The notes below the pieces were generated by a model. The model had not been told where the DNA came from, did no database searches, and was given only the letters and a program-made list of their open reading frames with translations. From Telopea speciosissima (taxonomy: Eukaryota > Streptophyta > Magnoliopsida > Proteales > Proteaceae), in contig NC_057921.1 of assembly GCF_018873765.1 (NCBI RefSeq), positions 66,639,557 through 66,703,556 of the forward strand: a stretch of DNA of 64,000 nucleotides, in the 5' to 3' direction. Below are positions 38,832 to 50,900 of the stretch, piece after piece (the stretch's first letter is position 1; each line of letters begins with the position of its first letter). Made by a program: the position numbers and the translations under genes.

Positions 38832-40339
38832 GGGTAAAGTACACATACCCCCTAGAATGCACCCAATATTCCTCGTACCCCTCTAAGCGGTTCAATATTC
38901 CACGTACCACCCCTGCTTTACACCCCAAATGCCATTTAAGTCCACACTAGGTATTAAATATTATAAAATGATCAAACTACTCTTTTTTCTATTTTTTCAA
39001 AAATTTGAAAAAACCTAATTACCTTATTTGCAAAAATTTAAAAAGATTAAAATGCCCTCATCTCCCCCAAATCATCACCTTCTTTTACATACCCACCACC
39101 AACACCATTGCCACCAGAACCGCTGCCACTATTCTTAGAGAGCTAATGTACGCTACGTAAATCGTACTTTGAAATCTCCCGAATAAATAAATTTTTTTAA
39201 AAAAAAAAAAACAGCTTTGGACGAACAAGTTCAGAATTTTAGAAAGGAATCCCACGGAATCGGAAACTGTGAAACGGGGAAAGGAGGAAGAAAAGGGCAC
39301 CCGATTGATCAGGGAAAATATGCAGAAAGGGATTAGAATTGGACGATTGTTGTCTCTAGTGATTTGTTTTCTCGGAGTAACAGATCTCTCGTTTTCTCCT
39401 TCGTCTTTTGATAGAGATTTTTGCTGGATTTCTTCCTTTTCAATTTCACTTTACATATCTATTTTGATTTAAAGCGAAAATAATGAAATTGAAGTTACAT
39501 TGGCTGCATATACAGGAGAGAGATGATTCCAGATCCGAAACCCTAGAACAGAAACCAAACGAAAGGATTGTTGGAAAGCTGACAGAGAGCAGAATCGTAG
39601 AAAGATCAGAAAGGGAAAAGAGGAGGAAAAACGGCAATTCTAAATCAGAGTAGCTGAATACTTGTATTTGAAGATCAAAAGAAAAAAAATCAGTAACAGG
39701 GTTGAACAAAAAGGAAAAGGGGTTGGGTGGGAAATGCAGATGAGGGAATGGGGTTAATTTTTTTTTCATTTTTCGTGTTTCACAGGGCTCTCAGTGAGTC
39801 AATGCATTGACTAGGTCTTTGTGAATTGTGGAAAAGGGACACATTGGGGGTGGGGGGGTGGGGGAGGAAAAAACAAGATGTGGTAACTGACGGTTCCATT
39901 GAAGACTGAATTATTAGTGAGGGTAGGGTTCTATATTGTCCTTTTGGTGACCAGAACTCGGCAATATGAAATGAGTTGTGATCTGCAAATTTTGATTGGA
40001 GTTCAGAGTACTTTACAGATTCCTCTGCTTTGTTGTTAGTTCGTTCGTTGATGGTGGTGGTGGTGGTGGTGGGTATGTAAAAAGAGATGATGATTTGGGG
40101 AAGATGAGCCATTTTAGTATTTTCAAAATTTAGCAATTAGGTCTTTTCAAAATTTAGAAAAGATAGAAGAAAGGGTAGTTTGGTCATTTTATAGCATTTA
40201 ATACTTGGTGTGAACTTAAATGGCATTTGGGGTGTAAAACAAGGGTAGTGCGTGGAATATTGAGCCACGTGGAATATTGAGCCGCTTAGAGGGTACAAGA
40301 AATATTGGGTACATTCTAGGAGGTACGTATACTTTACCC
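38832..40339. mobile_element. Non-autonomous Mutator-like element with about 245-bp TIRs and 9-bp TSD
   Basis: The element begins gggtaaagtacacatacc and ends in ggtacgtatactttaccc. The inverted arms run for about 245 bp each (38832-39080 and 40090-40339). They include, in the left arm, ccaatattcctcgtacccct, acaccccaaatgccatttaa and ccccaaatcatcacc, with the complements in the right arm. The perfect direct flank tattttaat occurs at 38823-38831 and 40340-40348, the 9-bp TSD of the Mutator superfamily. The right arm carries an extra tandem copy of ccacgtggaatattgagcc. The interior of about 1 kb encodes no transposase. It includes sequence with aaaccctag and CT-rich stretches resembling a plant gene leader on the - strand, possibly captured host sequence. 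Confidence 0.9.
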
Positions 40340-40504
40340 TATTTTAATGGAAAATGAAATTTAGGTAAGATAGAACTCTCATGAGATTGATAAGGTTTTT
40401 TATTAGGACTTGGCAGGCAAGAAAGGAGCAGAGATTTTCTATCTTGTTATTGTTGACTTATGTGGATGGTGATGAAGGGTTGGAGATTGGGGTTGATGTA
40501 ATTA

Positions 40505-40707
40505 AGGGAAAAGCTAGGAACGCCACCCAGTCGCGCAGCGTGGCGTACATGTATCTGCACCTAGACATAGCCGCCTACAAAATGACTGATGAACCCTTGG
40601 TCTTTTCTATCTTTCCAAAGGGGTGCACCGATTATTTCACGTACAACTGTGTTTGGCGCTGATACACATGTCCACCGTGCTGCGCGACCGACCGGCATCT
40701 TTCTCCC
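40505..40707. mobile_element. MITE of family D, flanked by taatta
   Basis: The left arm carries gaacgccacccagtcgcgca then gcgtgg and tacatgtatc. The right arm is the inverse, with gatacacatgtccacc then gtgctgcgcgaccgaccggc. The direct flanks taatta lie at 40499-40504 and 40708-40713. The element is 203 bp with no coding capacity. The end gaacgc.accc.gtcg is also seen in the element at 59590-59738. Confidence 0.75.
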
Positions 40708-40713
40708 TAATTA

Positions 40714-42110
40714 TAGACGTAGATAGATGCATAAGCCCCAGCCAAGTTTACCATATTCACTACTCAGAATTTAAAGACTCTTTAAGCTGCATGGAACCAA
40801 CATTTATGCTTATCTTCATTCCTCTGTTTCAATCAACTTGTATGACTTCTCTTAAATGTTAAAGATGACTCCAGCCTTACACTGGCTGGAGGAATGGACA
40901 AGCACTCCCTCAATCCACTGATGCCATACACCAAAAAGCTGTGAATTCACTTGGGATCACCAAATGTAGGTCAAAATTTCCATCCTTCCCATTCCTATCA
41001 TCTACATTATTCATGCTTAATAGAGGTCATAATATTAGTTTCTGAATCCTGGTTTCCCTTTTCTCTGGATTTTGTATTAGGAAAATTGCTTAACTTTGTC
41101 AAAATCTCTTTGGTCTAATTGGGTCAGTAAAAAAAAGTCCAATAGAAAGAGATCATTAATCTACTTTTTCTTTTGTTGGCAAGGAAACAGGTTTATTTTT
41201 TTAGTACAACTTGTTGTACGAAAGTGGTGAACTGGGAAACTGTAACTTTCATATATTATTCTCAAAAGTTATTTAAGACAAAGATTAAAAAAAAGGTTTC
41301 AATATAAATTGAAAATGATTTATCATTATGAGTTGTGAAATGATTGGATTGATCCTAGTTCAGAATCAAATGCGTACTCCTAAAAGGATAAAAAAGTAAA
41401 ATTATAATTTTTTTTACCAACTTTGGTTACAATAAGATTATAGTTTTATTTTCTCTTCTCTATTGATAGTTAAGCTTCAACAACAATTAAACTGATTGTG
41501 AGGTGTTGGTTCTTGTATCATGTTTAGATTCTCTTATTTTTGTTAGAAAACCCAATAATGGTTGTTGATGATTGATCCCCCCCCCCCCCCAATCCTACAT
41601 AGAGTCTAGATCACCTACCTATATATGTACATTTCCCGAATGGTTAGATGAGGACATGATTTTATTCCATAAATATCCTTTCATACACTCTTAATGATAG
41701 TATACAAAGATATTTATAAAAAAAAAAAAAAAAGACATGTCTCATTACCTAGCATACACATATAAGTAGGTGATTCAAAGCGCCCCCCCCCCCCCCACCA
41801 ACACCCCAAAGGTCAAAACAATAGGGAGAGATTGGGAGTTGAGACATCGTAACCTCGAGAGCAACTCAGATTCACGTATGAGAATCATTCTCGTACTGCC
41901 TGAGTCGTAGAAATTAAATTCACTCATTCTTGGATTCCATTTGTGCAGCTCAGGTGGTACCAAAATGGTTCTCGTACGAGAACCTGATCCAACCTCCATA
42001 AACTCATTCATTCAAGGATAAGCTAAAATTCCATCCTCCCAATGGTGACCATGTTCTTCTTGATAGTAATGGTTTTGCATAACAGCTTGGACTTTGGAGG
42101 AAGGAGGTTT
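40714..42110. other. Spacer, no gene seen
   Basis: AT-rich sequence with C runs at 41578-41590 and about 41782-41796 and an A run at about 41719-41733. No gene recognised. Confidence 0.5.
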
Positions 42111-42162
42111 GGGGGTGAGGGGTGAGGGGTGAGGGGTGAGGGGTGGGGGGTGGGGGGGGAGG
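42111..42162. repeat. (GGGGTGA)n G-rich tandem repeat
   Basis: About four GGGGTGA units are followed by longer G runs: at least six consecutive G4 or longer tracts in 50 bp, a strong G-quadruplex candidate on the + strand. It directly abuts the MITE at 42163. Confidence 0.9.
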
Positions 42163-42331
42163 AACAGATCCTCTATGGTGCAGTTATCTGAGCGGTCATA
42201 GCAGTGCAGACACAATGAGGCGCACAATGACCACCTTATCCTTACTCGGGTAAGACGATAAATGCATGCCTCACATGATCTGTACCGCTATGACCGCTAG
42301 GGCAGCTGGCCTGTAGAAGATCTGGATCAGG
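42163..42331. mobile_element. MITE of family A, diverged copy
   Basis: The left end reads cagatcctctatggtgcag and the right end gcctgtagaagatctggatc, the same outer motif as 22555-22743. The inner arms carry agcggtcatagcagtgcaga and its inverse ctgtaccgctatgaccgct. A shortened core (aatgaccaccttatcc, then ttactcgggtaa) is in the middle. Confidence 0.65.
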
Positions 42332-44227
42332 TGGGGAGGGGGGGGAAGGAGGGAAAGGAGAATGCTGAACGCCCATACGCTGGTCTTGTCGTTGAATGGG
42401 AGTATGTAATAGACAAAACAAGAGTCGTGAGTGAGACGTGACAGTCGACGCCTTTCGGCATCTCCCTTCCTCTATTGGTCTATCCCGACCGTTGACTGAT
42501 TTCTCATCACACGGTTCCCACTATCTTTCTCGCTCCTCCACAGTAAATGAAGGTTGTCATTTGTTTTCACCAGAAGAAAAAAAAAAAAAAGGTTGTCATT
42601 TATTAATGAGTTTTATGCGGGACCAAATTATTGTTACTCTTGAAGTCTTCTCTTCAATGATTTTGTCTCACTCTCTTTATAACTGAAGAAGTTATAAGAA
42701 AGGCAAACAAAGGAGACTCGTCATAGGAAGGATGATTTCCCTTAGAATTCACGTCTGGTAAAAGGGTTTTTTTTTTTTTTTTTTTAAAAGAAAAAAAAGT
42801 TATTCATTCATACGCGTTTAATGCCAAACAAGAAAAAACACTGTACATAAAATAGATCGAGGACATAATAATTAAATACAAGGTATGTATATACGGTATT
42901 CAAAATCAAAGAATGAAAATTGACCTGATCTCGCACATGCCATTGACTGAATCATCTAGACTAGGGGTTGGTTCACAAACACTTCTCTAGAGAACATGCT
43001 GTAAACATAGCTAAGATTAAACGCATGCTCACACGTGCCAATAAAAGGGTCCTTATACGTGTCGAATAGAACAATTCCACACGGCGCACGCATACCAACA
43101 CACTACCACAACCTACTTTCAAACAGACTTATCAGATAGGCAAAGGTCTGGTGGATCGACGAGTGGAGTTTCGATTGACAGCAAAAAAAGACCACCAGAA
43201 TCACTGTCACAGCCTACTCTCAAACAGATCTACAAGAATTCGCTGGAACGTCTGCTAAAAGTTATTAACCAGTAATAGACTATGGTCCTAACAATGGAAA
43301 CCGAAATCGATTTCTTGATAAAATTTGTAAGCGTCGTTAACTCTAATGCATCTGTGGGTATGCTTATGGGGAGTTTCTAATAAGCTAGCTTTTGGGATTA
43401 AAATGAGTCCTTCAGATGTCACTACGCTTGATGAAAAGTAATACTTCACTATTTGTCATTTGATAGCACATGAGCTAGTCTATATGATAGATGAACGTTA
43501 CGAACTTACAACCATTTCAATGGTCAAATTTTAACAAAAAATAAGTAAGATAAGTGATTTAAATTCTAATTCAAACTTTTAGTAAAATTATACAAAAAAA
43601 ACATTACATTGAAATGAATAAAAACATAAAAAAACAATATCTTTTGGCATTTTAGTCATTTCTTAACTCATTTTGAGCTGGAATTCAAACCAATGAGATG
43701 CAAGACTTATTCATAAACTATCATGTGGCAAACAGTGAAAACATTATACTTCAGTAGACATACTAACATCTAGATTTTCCATAATTTTTATTAGAAACAT
43801 GATTTTAAACTTGAGAAGCTCTGAAATCCCTAAAGTAGAATCCAATCAATCAAGTTTACACAAATTGATATCAATGTAAATTTAAAAATCATCACTTTTT
43901 GGCCGATACTCTCAATCCATCGATAGCTTAATCCATGAACCCAATAAACTTACCCAAAATATGCCCCGAGTAGGTTTTGAGCCCATGAGATGGTTGTATG
44001 GCCTAGTATTGTCCTTTACGGCTCTATCTAACCTAGCTCGATCCCGATTTGTATTAGCTCAACCAATCCTCATATGTAAATTGGGGCTAGAGCATGTTTT
44101 GGCCGATTTTAATCGATTTCTCACTAGTTATGACCAACTTCAATCTCATTCAAATGGAAAATTAGCCGGACCAATCCAGATTGCGATTCTGGATTTTTAA
44201 ACTCGAGTAGCATCTCAAGAAATTCAA
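42332..44227. other. Spacer, no gene seen
   Basis: Contains T/A runs (42765-42783) and a sequence at about 42990-43100 loosely related to the element at 15566-15790. A 79-codon frame at 43961-44200 has no known motif. Confidence 0.45.
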
Positions 44228-44346
44228 TTTGGATCCTCTACTGTCGAGCTGCCCAACCTAGGGGTAAAGTGATCATTGTACGCCTCACTATATCTGGACA
44301 GCACGACCCTGCTGAGGAACCCGGCAGTAGAGGATCTGAATCCCCA
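44228..44346. mobile_element. MITE of family A, internally deleted copy
   Basis: The left end reads aatttggatcctctactgtc then gagctgccca. The right end reads ggacagcacgaccctgctga then cccggcagtagaggatct. Compared with 22555-22743 the left arm is cut short and most of the core is missing; only ggggtaaagtgatcatt remains. Confidence 0.75.
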
Positions 44347-46380
44347 TAAATTTGTTTTAAGATTCAAACTCCTTAAACAGATGAATTAGTGATGGTTTTT
44401 ATGAACCAAAAAAAAAAAAACAAAAAGATCTAGTGATGGTTCAACGACTGCCGAGTGCCGACTTCAACCAAAGAAAACGACTGCCGTCGAAATGGAAACT
44501 CAAAGAATCACGATTAGAAAGTCATAGTCAAACCTATTGACTGTTGACCCAATGATGGGTATTGAAAAAGACAAAAAAATAATAATAACGGTTAACGAAC
44601 CTAACAACTAACCATGAAACCCCCCGTTTACTTTTCCGTTTAATGCGTCGATTCTTCCAGTTACAAGAATACCCTCGTTGCGTACCTTCTCTGTTTTTTT
44701 TTTTTTATGAGAAACTGTTACACATTCATAAGTCCCTAACAATTACTCGACATGTGTTTTCTCAAGCACTAGAGCATACCAATGAGGTGGAAAAAAAATC
44801 GTATGTTAAAGGGTAATAAGGTTATTTCATGTGAAGGGGAGAGATAGGCATTGAGGTGTTCGTTGACCATCGGCTTAGAAAATCTTTCCTGTTAAATAAC
44901 ATAATCTTTTTTTTTTTTTTTTTTTTGATAGGAGTTAAATACCATAATCAATAGAGGGAAAAAAAGTATTTTTTGTTTTCAATAGGAAAGAGTTCTTTGT
45001 GGGAGAGTTAGTTCATTAGTACTATTCATGGGGGTGGAGCGATCATTTTTCCCCAATTGTGTTTGAGCATACATTCCCCCCATAATGAACTTTCATCATT
45101 TTTTTATTTAGGAAATGGCCTATAGAATTAATCACTCCTATGGGAGATCTCTTGTGGATGCCTTAGCACTTCTATTAGCCATTTGATAGGTTTTTTTTTT
45201 TTTTTTTTTTGGGGGGGTGGGGAGGTGCATCACTCTTTAATCATGTGGTAAGGTGTTATACCATATTATATTATTGAACAAATCAATTTATTGTTAGTGG
45301 TAGCACTGATAGGCATCTAGTTTCATATGGTGCTAATTCATCCAATGGATGAAATTTATGCATGAACATGAGATCCACAAAGGCTATATTCGTTGGGAGA
45401 AAAATGGAGACGAAATGAAAGAAAAAGAAGAGGTATAATGACACAAGGATTTAATTCGGATTTTAATCTTCTTCAATTCTTAAAAGTGTGTAATGCGACA
45501 ATGCTAAGTGGAGATGTCGATACCTGGCAACTCAGACATCCAACGGTCAGCACTGTACATTTAAGAAATGGAGAGGATTATTTTCCATTTAATTCTCCTC
45601 GAGTCAGGAATTTCGTCATTGATGATCATCATTGTGTTTGGTTGGGTGTGAGGGAACGCTGAAGGGTATTTTGGACCTTCAACATGTAGGAAAGGAGTAA
45701 TGATGACCTACATTTAGTGGCTCTACTCTTCACCATAGGTGAGAGAAGATTTTTTCCATGACACGATAAAAGCTTTGGGAGAAAGTTCTTTTGTCCATAT
45801 ACATTTTTTCTCCCATTTATTACTCTTAATTCTTGCCAAATAAACATAAAATGATTATAAGCGCTGCATCTTAAGTGGATGACAAAAGTTTAACATGTAT
45901 TAAGATCTCTCGTGTCCATTGACTAAACTTGCCACATTACTATTCCACATGATAGACTTTTATTTATGGAAAAAATAGCGCTAATACGTCACGTGGTTCC
46001 TATGCCTAGACACGTGATTGCGTAAAATTACCATTCAACCTTAGTGAACTAGAAAATTCCATTGAATTAAATATTTTTTCACACGTTCTTATTGGCCCCT
46101 GCGTTGATGCAAACTCTATCGATCAAATAGGAATCTATCGCGTAATATTTATTTTGACTATCATTCGCACTAGGGGAGGTGTTTACTCTATTTCTACATA
46201 AGTGATGATGTGCATCGTTGCTAAACATGATGGTTAAGTTCTTAATACAATTAACCCCCCAAAAAAATTATTAATACAATTTGTCTTTTTGTGATTTTGT
46301 TGTGGTTGGATGTGTACACTGGACAAAATCCAATACACATAAATAAATTTTGGGTGAGGTATATACACATTGTTAGTTTA
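44347..46380. other. Spacer, no gene seen
   Basis: Contains T runs (44694, 44909, 45190) and one T-to-G homopolymer junction (45190-45217). Sequence at about 45965-46150 shares motifs with the element at 15566-15790. No gene recognised. Confidence 0.45.
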
Positions 46381-46460
46381 TATTAGCATCTCACATACTA
46401 AGCCAATAGCTATAAAGGAATATTAGCATCTCACATACTAAGCCAATAGCTATAAAGGAA
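46381..46460. repeat. Perfect 40-bp tandem duplication
   Basis: Positions 46381-46420 and 46421-46460 are identical over all 40 bases (tattagcatctcacatacta, then agccaatagctataaaggaa). With no differences the duplication is either very recent or an assembly or library artefact. Confidence 0.97.
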
Positions 46461-46596
46461 AAAGTATATTTGATGAGTCCCACGTATATTGTTATAGGGT
46501 GAAGGTTTTCTGAGCAAACGACATAGAGGAACCCACCAATGAGGTGTGATAAAACAATTTCATACATAGGAGGGTAGCAAGGTCTTTGTGTGTGTG

Positions 46597-46632
<36 letters not shown>

Positions 46633-47901
46633 TGTGCGATCTTCCCTAGGCGGATACCGATGTTAATACAGATTAGATTGACCGTATCCGGCTGAATCGG
46701 ATAGTTGTGCCCCAAATTTCACTTAAAAATTTATTTTTTAGACAAATTTACTACCAATTAGAACTGTTTCACCAATACAAGGTATTAGACATTTAGACAT
46801 GAGTTGTCCGATCAGCTCAATTCGATACCATTTTTTAAATCCATGCCCCTAGTAGCACTAGATAACCTATTATTCTCATGGAAAATAGAACTCTGTCTAA
46901 GAGTGTAGCCTATGCCAGTACTCCCATGGGTCTATCTCTATTTCCCTTATGAAAAAGACATTTATGCCTCTTTATTTTGAGGAGGAGAGAGACACTCATG
47001 GGAGACACATTCGCCGACAGAAAACTACTTCCCTATTCTCATTATTAGGAAGAAGAGAGTGAAAGGGAAGGGAGTATGTACTGGCAGCGTGTACTTCTCC
47101 CATAAAATTTACATTAGTTTTCCAAATGCAAACAAACGCGGCATTGGTGAAACAAGTTATAAAAGAGGAGTAGTTCTGCGAAGTGTGAACAAGAGAACTG
47201 TGATTGGACGAGATTTGGGATTTTAGGCGTTACGGAGTGGGAGAAAGTGGATTGCGCACGCACAGACAATCTCCTATTCTCCTCCCGAAATCTCGTTTCT
47301 TGGGCTATCCCTTCTTCCTCCATTTTTGGCGAATTCATTACAAAAAAAAAATTGTTGTCTACTCTTCTTCCTTGGTTCTTCGAGAGAAGGGCACACAGAC
47401 AAGAAAGATAGGTCCCCATGGATGAATGGTTTTTTTGGATTTGACGGAGATTTCATGGAAACCAGGTGGGCGAGCCCAAATTTCACTTTTGTTGGTTCTC
47501 TGTCTCTTATCTTTTCAAAATTTTAGTTGTTTGATGGAGAATTCTCCTGTTCTCATTCATTTATTCCCGTGCTGTGCTATGAAAATTTTATCGCGTTATA
47601 CTCCTTTGTTCTTGTTTGTACTTTGATCTGCGCTGACTTAGTTTTGCTGGAAATCGATGACTTCTTACAACTTAGGGTTTTGTGAAATTTCTCTATTTCT
47701 TTTTCTTCCCCTCCCCGAAGTGTGATTTTCTCCGTTGCCAGTTACCATTTTCAATGGGCCCGATCTTCCTTATTTATTTATTTATTTTTTAATTTTTCCT
47801 TTTTCCTTCTGTTTTGGGCTTATGCTCAATTTTGGACATTGGCTAAGGATTTAAAATAGTTCTCTCTTGAGTAGGTCTTCATGGGTTGAACTTGAAGAAT
47901 C
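46461..47901. other. Upstream region and 5' leader of the WD40 gene
   Basis: Contains a GA microsatellite (46600-46630) followed by a GGTATCGG-family fragment (46640-46850). From about 47110 the sequence is TC-rich, as in plant leaders. A 5' UTR intron is possible (donor at ccag/gtgggc near 47466, acceptor before the start codon) but cannot be proven. No TATA box was fixed. Confidence 0.4.
46600..46630. repeat. (GA)n microsatellite
   Basis: About 15 GA units, flanked by short GT tracts on both sides. Confidence 0.95.
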
Positions 47902-50900
47902 ATGGGGAGTTGCAGTGAAGAGGAAGAGGATCGATTCTTCGAATCCCGGGAGGAGCTCGCATCCTTGTCCGACTCGGGATCGGATCACCGGCAGAGTTTT
48001 GAGTCCAGTTCCGGGCCGGTAAATTGGGTCTCGGGTAGTTTCCAATACGAGGTCTGGGTGAAGATCCCAGAAAGCATTCGTGAGCGCCGGAATAAATTTC
48101 TGAAATGGATGGGTTTAAATTTAGATGGCACCACAGCTGATGATTCCCGAGTTGGTTCCCTTGTCCAAGAAGTGGAAACCGAGAGAATCACAGAGAACAG
48201 TGGGTCTGTGCTCAGAAGTTCTGATTTTGAAAATGGGTTTTCATCAAGTCGCTCTTCCTTTTCTTTCTGGTCCAATGATGCTCCAAATTTTTCAGAAGAT
48301 GGCGTCTCGGCTGAGAATTTTGTTTGTAGAATAAAAAACTTAGATGATGGGACAGAGTTTGTTGTGGATGAATTAGGACAGGATGGGATGCTCAGCCGCC
48401 TCCGTCAAGTCGGTTCGAATCGTCTGGTTACACTGGAAGAGTTTGAGAAAACTCTCTGGTTATCTCCTCTGGTGCAGCAATTTATGCGGAGAGAAGTTGT
48501 AGAAGCAAGCAATTCAGTGGATAAGGCAAAAAGAGTAAAGAGGGGGTGGTTAAGGAGGCTCTTGTGTTGCATTGTATGTAGGCAAGGGGATGCTGGTGAT
48601 TCCCTGTGCCACTACTCTAACACAGCTTTGGGGCGTAGAGTTCAGAAGGTCAGGGTTCGCCCTTATAGGAAACGGTCCAAGGAGCTCTCTGCCCTTTATA
48701 GGGGACAAGAGATATCTGCTCACGAGGGTTCAATATTGACAATGAAGTTCAGTCTTGATGGGCAGTGTCTGGCAAGTGCTGGTGAGGATGGGGTTGTGCG
48801 TATTTGGCAGGTAATAGAGGCTGAGAGATCAAGTGAAGATGGTATTCTGGATATTGATCCCTCCTTTGTATACTTTACTATTAATCATTCTTCTGAGCTG
48901 GTTCCCCTTTTTGCGGATAAAGAGAAACCGTGTAACTTCAAGACTCTGAGAAAAACTTCGGACTCAGTCTGTGTCATCTTACCGCCAAAGGTCTTCCGGC
49001 TATCTGAAAAACCACTTCATGAGTATCATGGGCACAGTGGTGAGGTCTTGGATCTGTCATGGTCAAAGGACAAGGTTAGTGTTTATCAGAAGCAGCAAAA
49101 TCTTAGGGTGCCTTTCTGGATCTATTCATATTCCTCTTCCTATTTAAATTGTGCAGTATCTACTTTCATCCTCCGTGGATAAAACTGTCCGATTGTGGCG
49201 TGTGGGATTTGATGGATGCCTCAGGGTCTTCTTCCATAATAATTATGGTATGCATCCATAATTATATGACACTAATGATAATAATAATAATAATTAAGAC
49301 GATGATGATTTCTCTTTCATTAGTATTTGTTTAGTGACATTGCAGTTTAGTTTCCACCGAGTGATGGGCTTGATCTTGTCTGCCTTGTTAATTTATAAGT
49401 ACCTCCAATTGATCTGTTTGTTGTTCTGCAGTAACATGTATTCAGTTCAACCCTGTGAACGATAATTACTTCATTAGTGGCTCGATAGATGGAAAAGTCC
49501 GGATCTGGGAAATTCCTGGTTGTCAAGTCGTTGATTGGACTGATGTAAGAGAAATAGTCACTGCTGTGTGTTACCGGCCGGATGGACAGGTTTGTTGGTT
49601 TCTATGTTATCTTGTTTGAATGAGATGTCACTTCAGGATCTTGGGAGTTTAGGGTAAATAATATCTGTAATTGAATTGTGCAGGGTGGGATTGTTGGATC
49701 CCTGACTGGTAATTGTCGCTTCTATGATGCATCAGGTATGTGGACCTGCACCTCAACAGCTTCCTTTCTTCAGCAAAATCTATCCATTACATCTTGAGAT
49801 TCTCTTCTGGACATCTACTAGACCTGTGTTACCCATATAATATTTTATGCTTGGATTGTTTAGTTCTCGGGCTGGAATATTTGTGTTCAAATTGGCACCA
49901 AATGTTGTATAGATGACATGTCTATGTATTGTACTCTTTTGACAGTTTTCAGGTGTATTAGTTGTCATTGTGTTTGGTATTATTTATCTTATAGATATTC
50001 ATGGCATGCTGTTTTGATGCTCACTGTAATAGCTTTATGAATATTAGAAGTTTGAATTATCTAGAGGACTACAAAAAAGATTAGTTTGGTGAGGCTATTA
50101 TTAAATACCATGGTGTTGAAAGTCAGGTCAATACCTGTTTTGAGACTTGTGCTGGAAATGCTGATTTATATCCTTTTCCCTTCCTGCATTGATGTAGATA
50201 CACTACCTTGGACCGACCCAAACTCAATTGGGTATCCAGATGGAGATGAACCAGGTCCAGTTTGAGTTTTTGGAGTCTAGTAGGATTGTAGGAATTTATG
50301 TTATTTGGGGAAATAATGTCTTTTAACTTTATTTTATTTTCTTAGCTACGTAGGATATTTGGTTTCCCAATTGTTCTTAGTTTCCTAGTTAGAGAGTTGG
50401 TCTATATTTTTAGGAGTTTTTATTTCTCTTTATATAAGATGTAATTCCCCATCATTGGAGACAGATTTGAAGAATGAATTGAGTTTGTGGTTTGAGTAGC
50501 CTGTGGGCGGTGTGCGAGTTTTCTTCTCCCCGCCCTTCTTCTCTCTCCCCTTGAAACTATGATTCCTCCCAGCTTCCCATCTTCTCCTAACCGGTCCTCC
50601 ACCAACTTATGGTGTCAGAGCCAAAGGATCCCATCTTCCTCCTTCCCGGTCTGTTTTTCTTCCTTCCTTTTCTTCTCCATTATTTTTTCCCTGTTACTGT
50701 ACTGCCGATATCAGCAGTTAAAAAAAAAAACCCTGCGTTATCATTTTCCATCTCCCTAACCCTCCTGACTCCAAATAGTATTCCCTTCTCCCTTTGTTTT
50801 CCCCTCACTATGACCGCGAAAAAAAACTCGAACCACAGAAACCCCATCCCCTTCCCGCAGCAACCCTACTCCAGCCCATCGGTTTGATTTCCACCGCCTT

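Noticed and set aside
38832..40339. The open frames inside the Mutator-like element as host genes
   Set aside because: No conserved domain, low-complexity composition, and location between the element's arms.
43106..43232. Partial direct repeat around cctact.tcaaacaga
   Set aside because: Only about 20 imperfect bases; no borders or larger structure.
47851..48275. Antisense frames at the WD40 start
   Set aside because: Shadows of the WD40 first exon.
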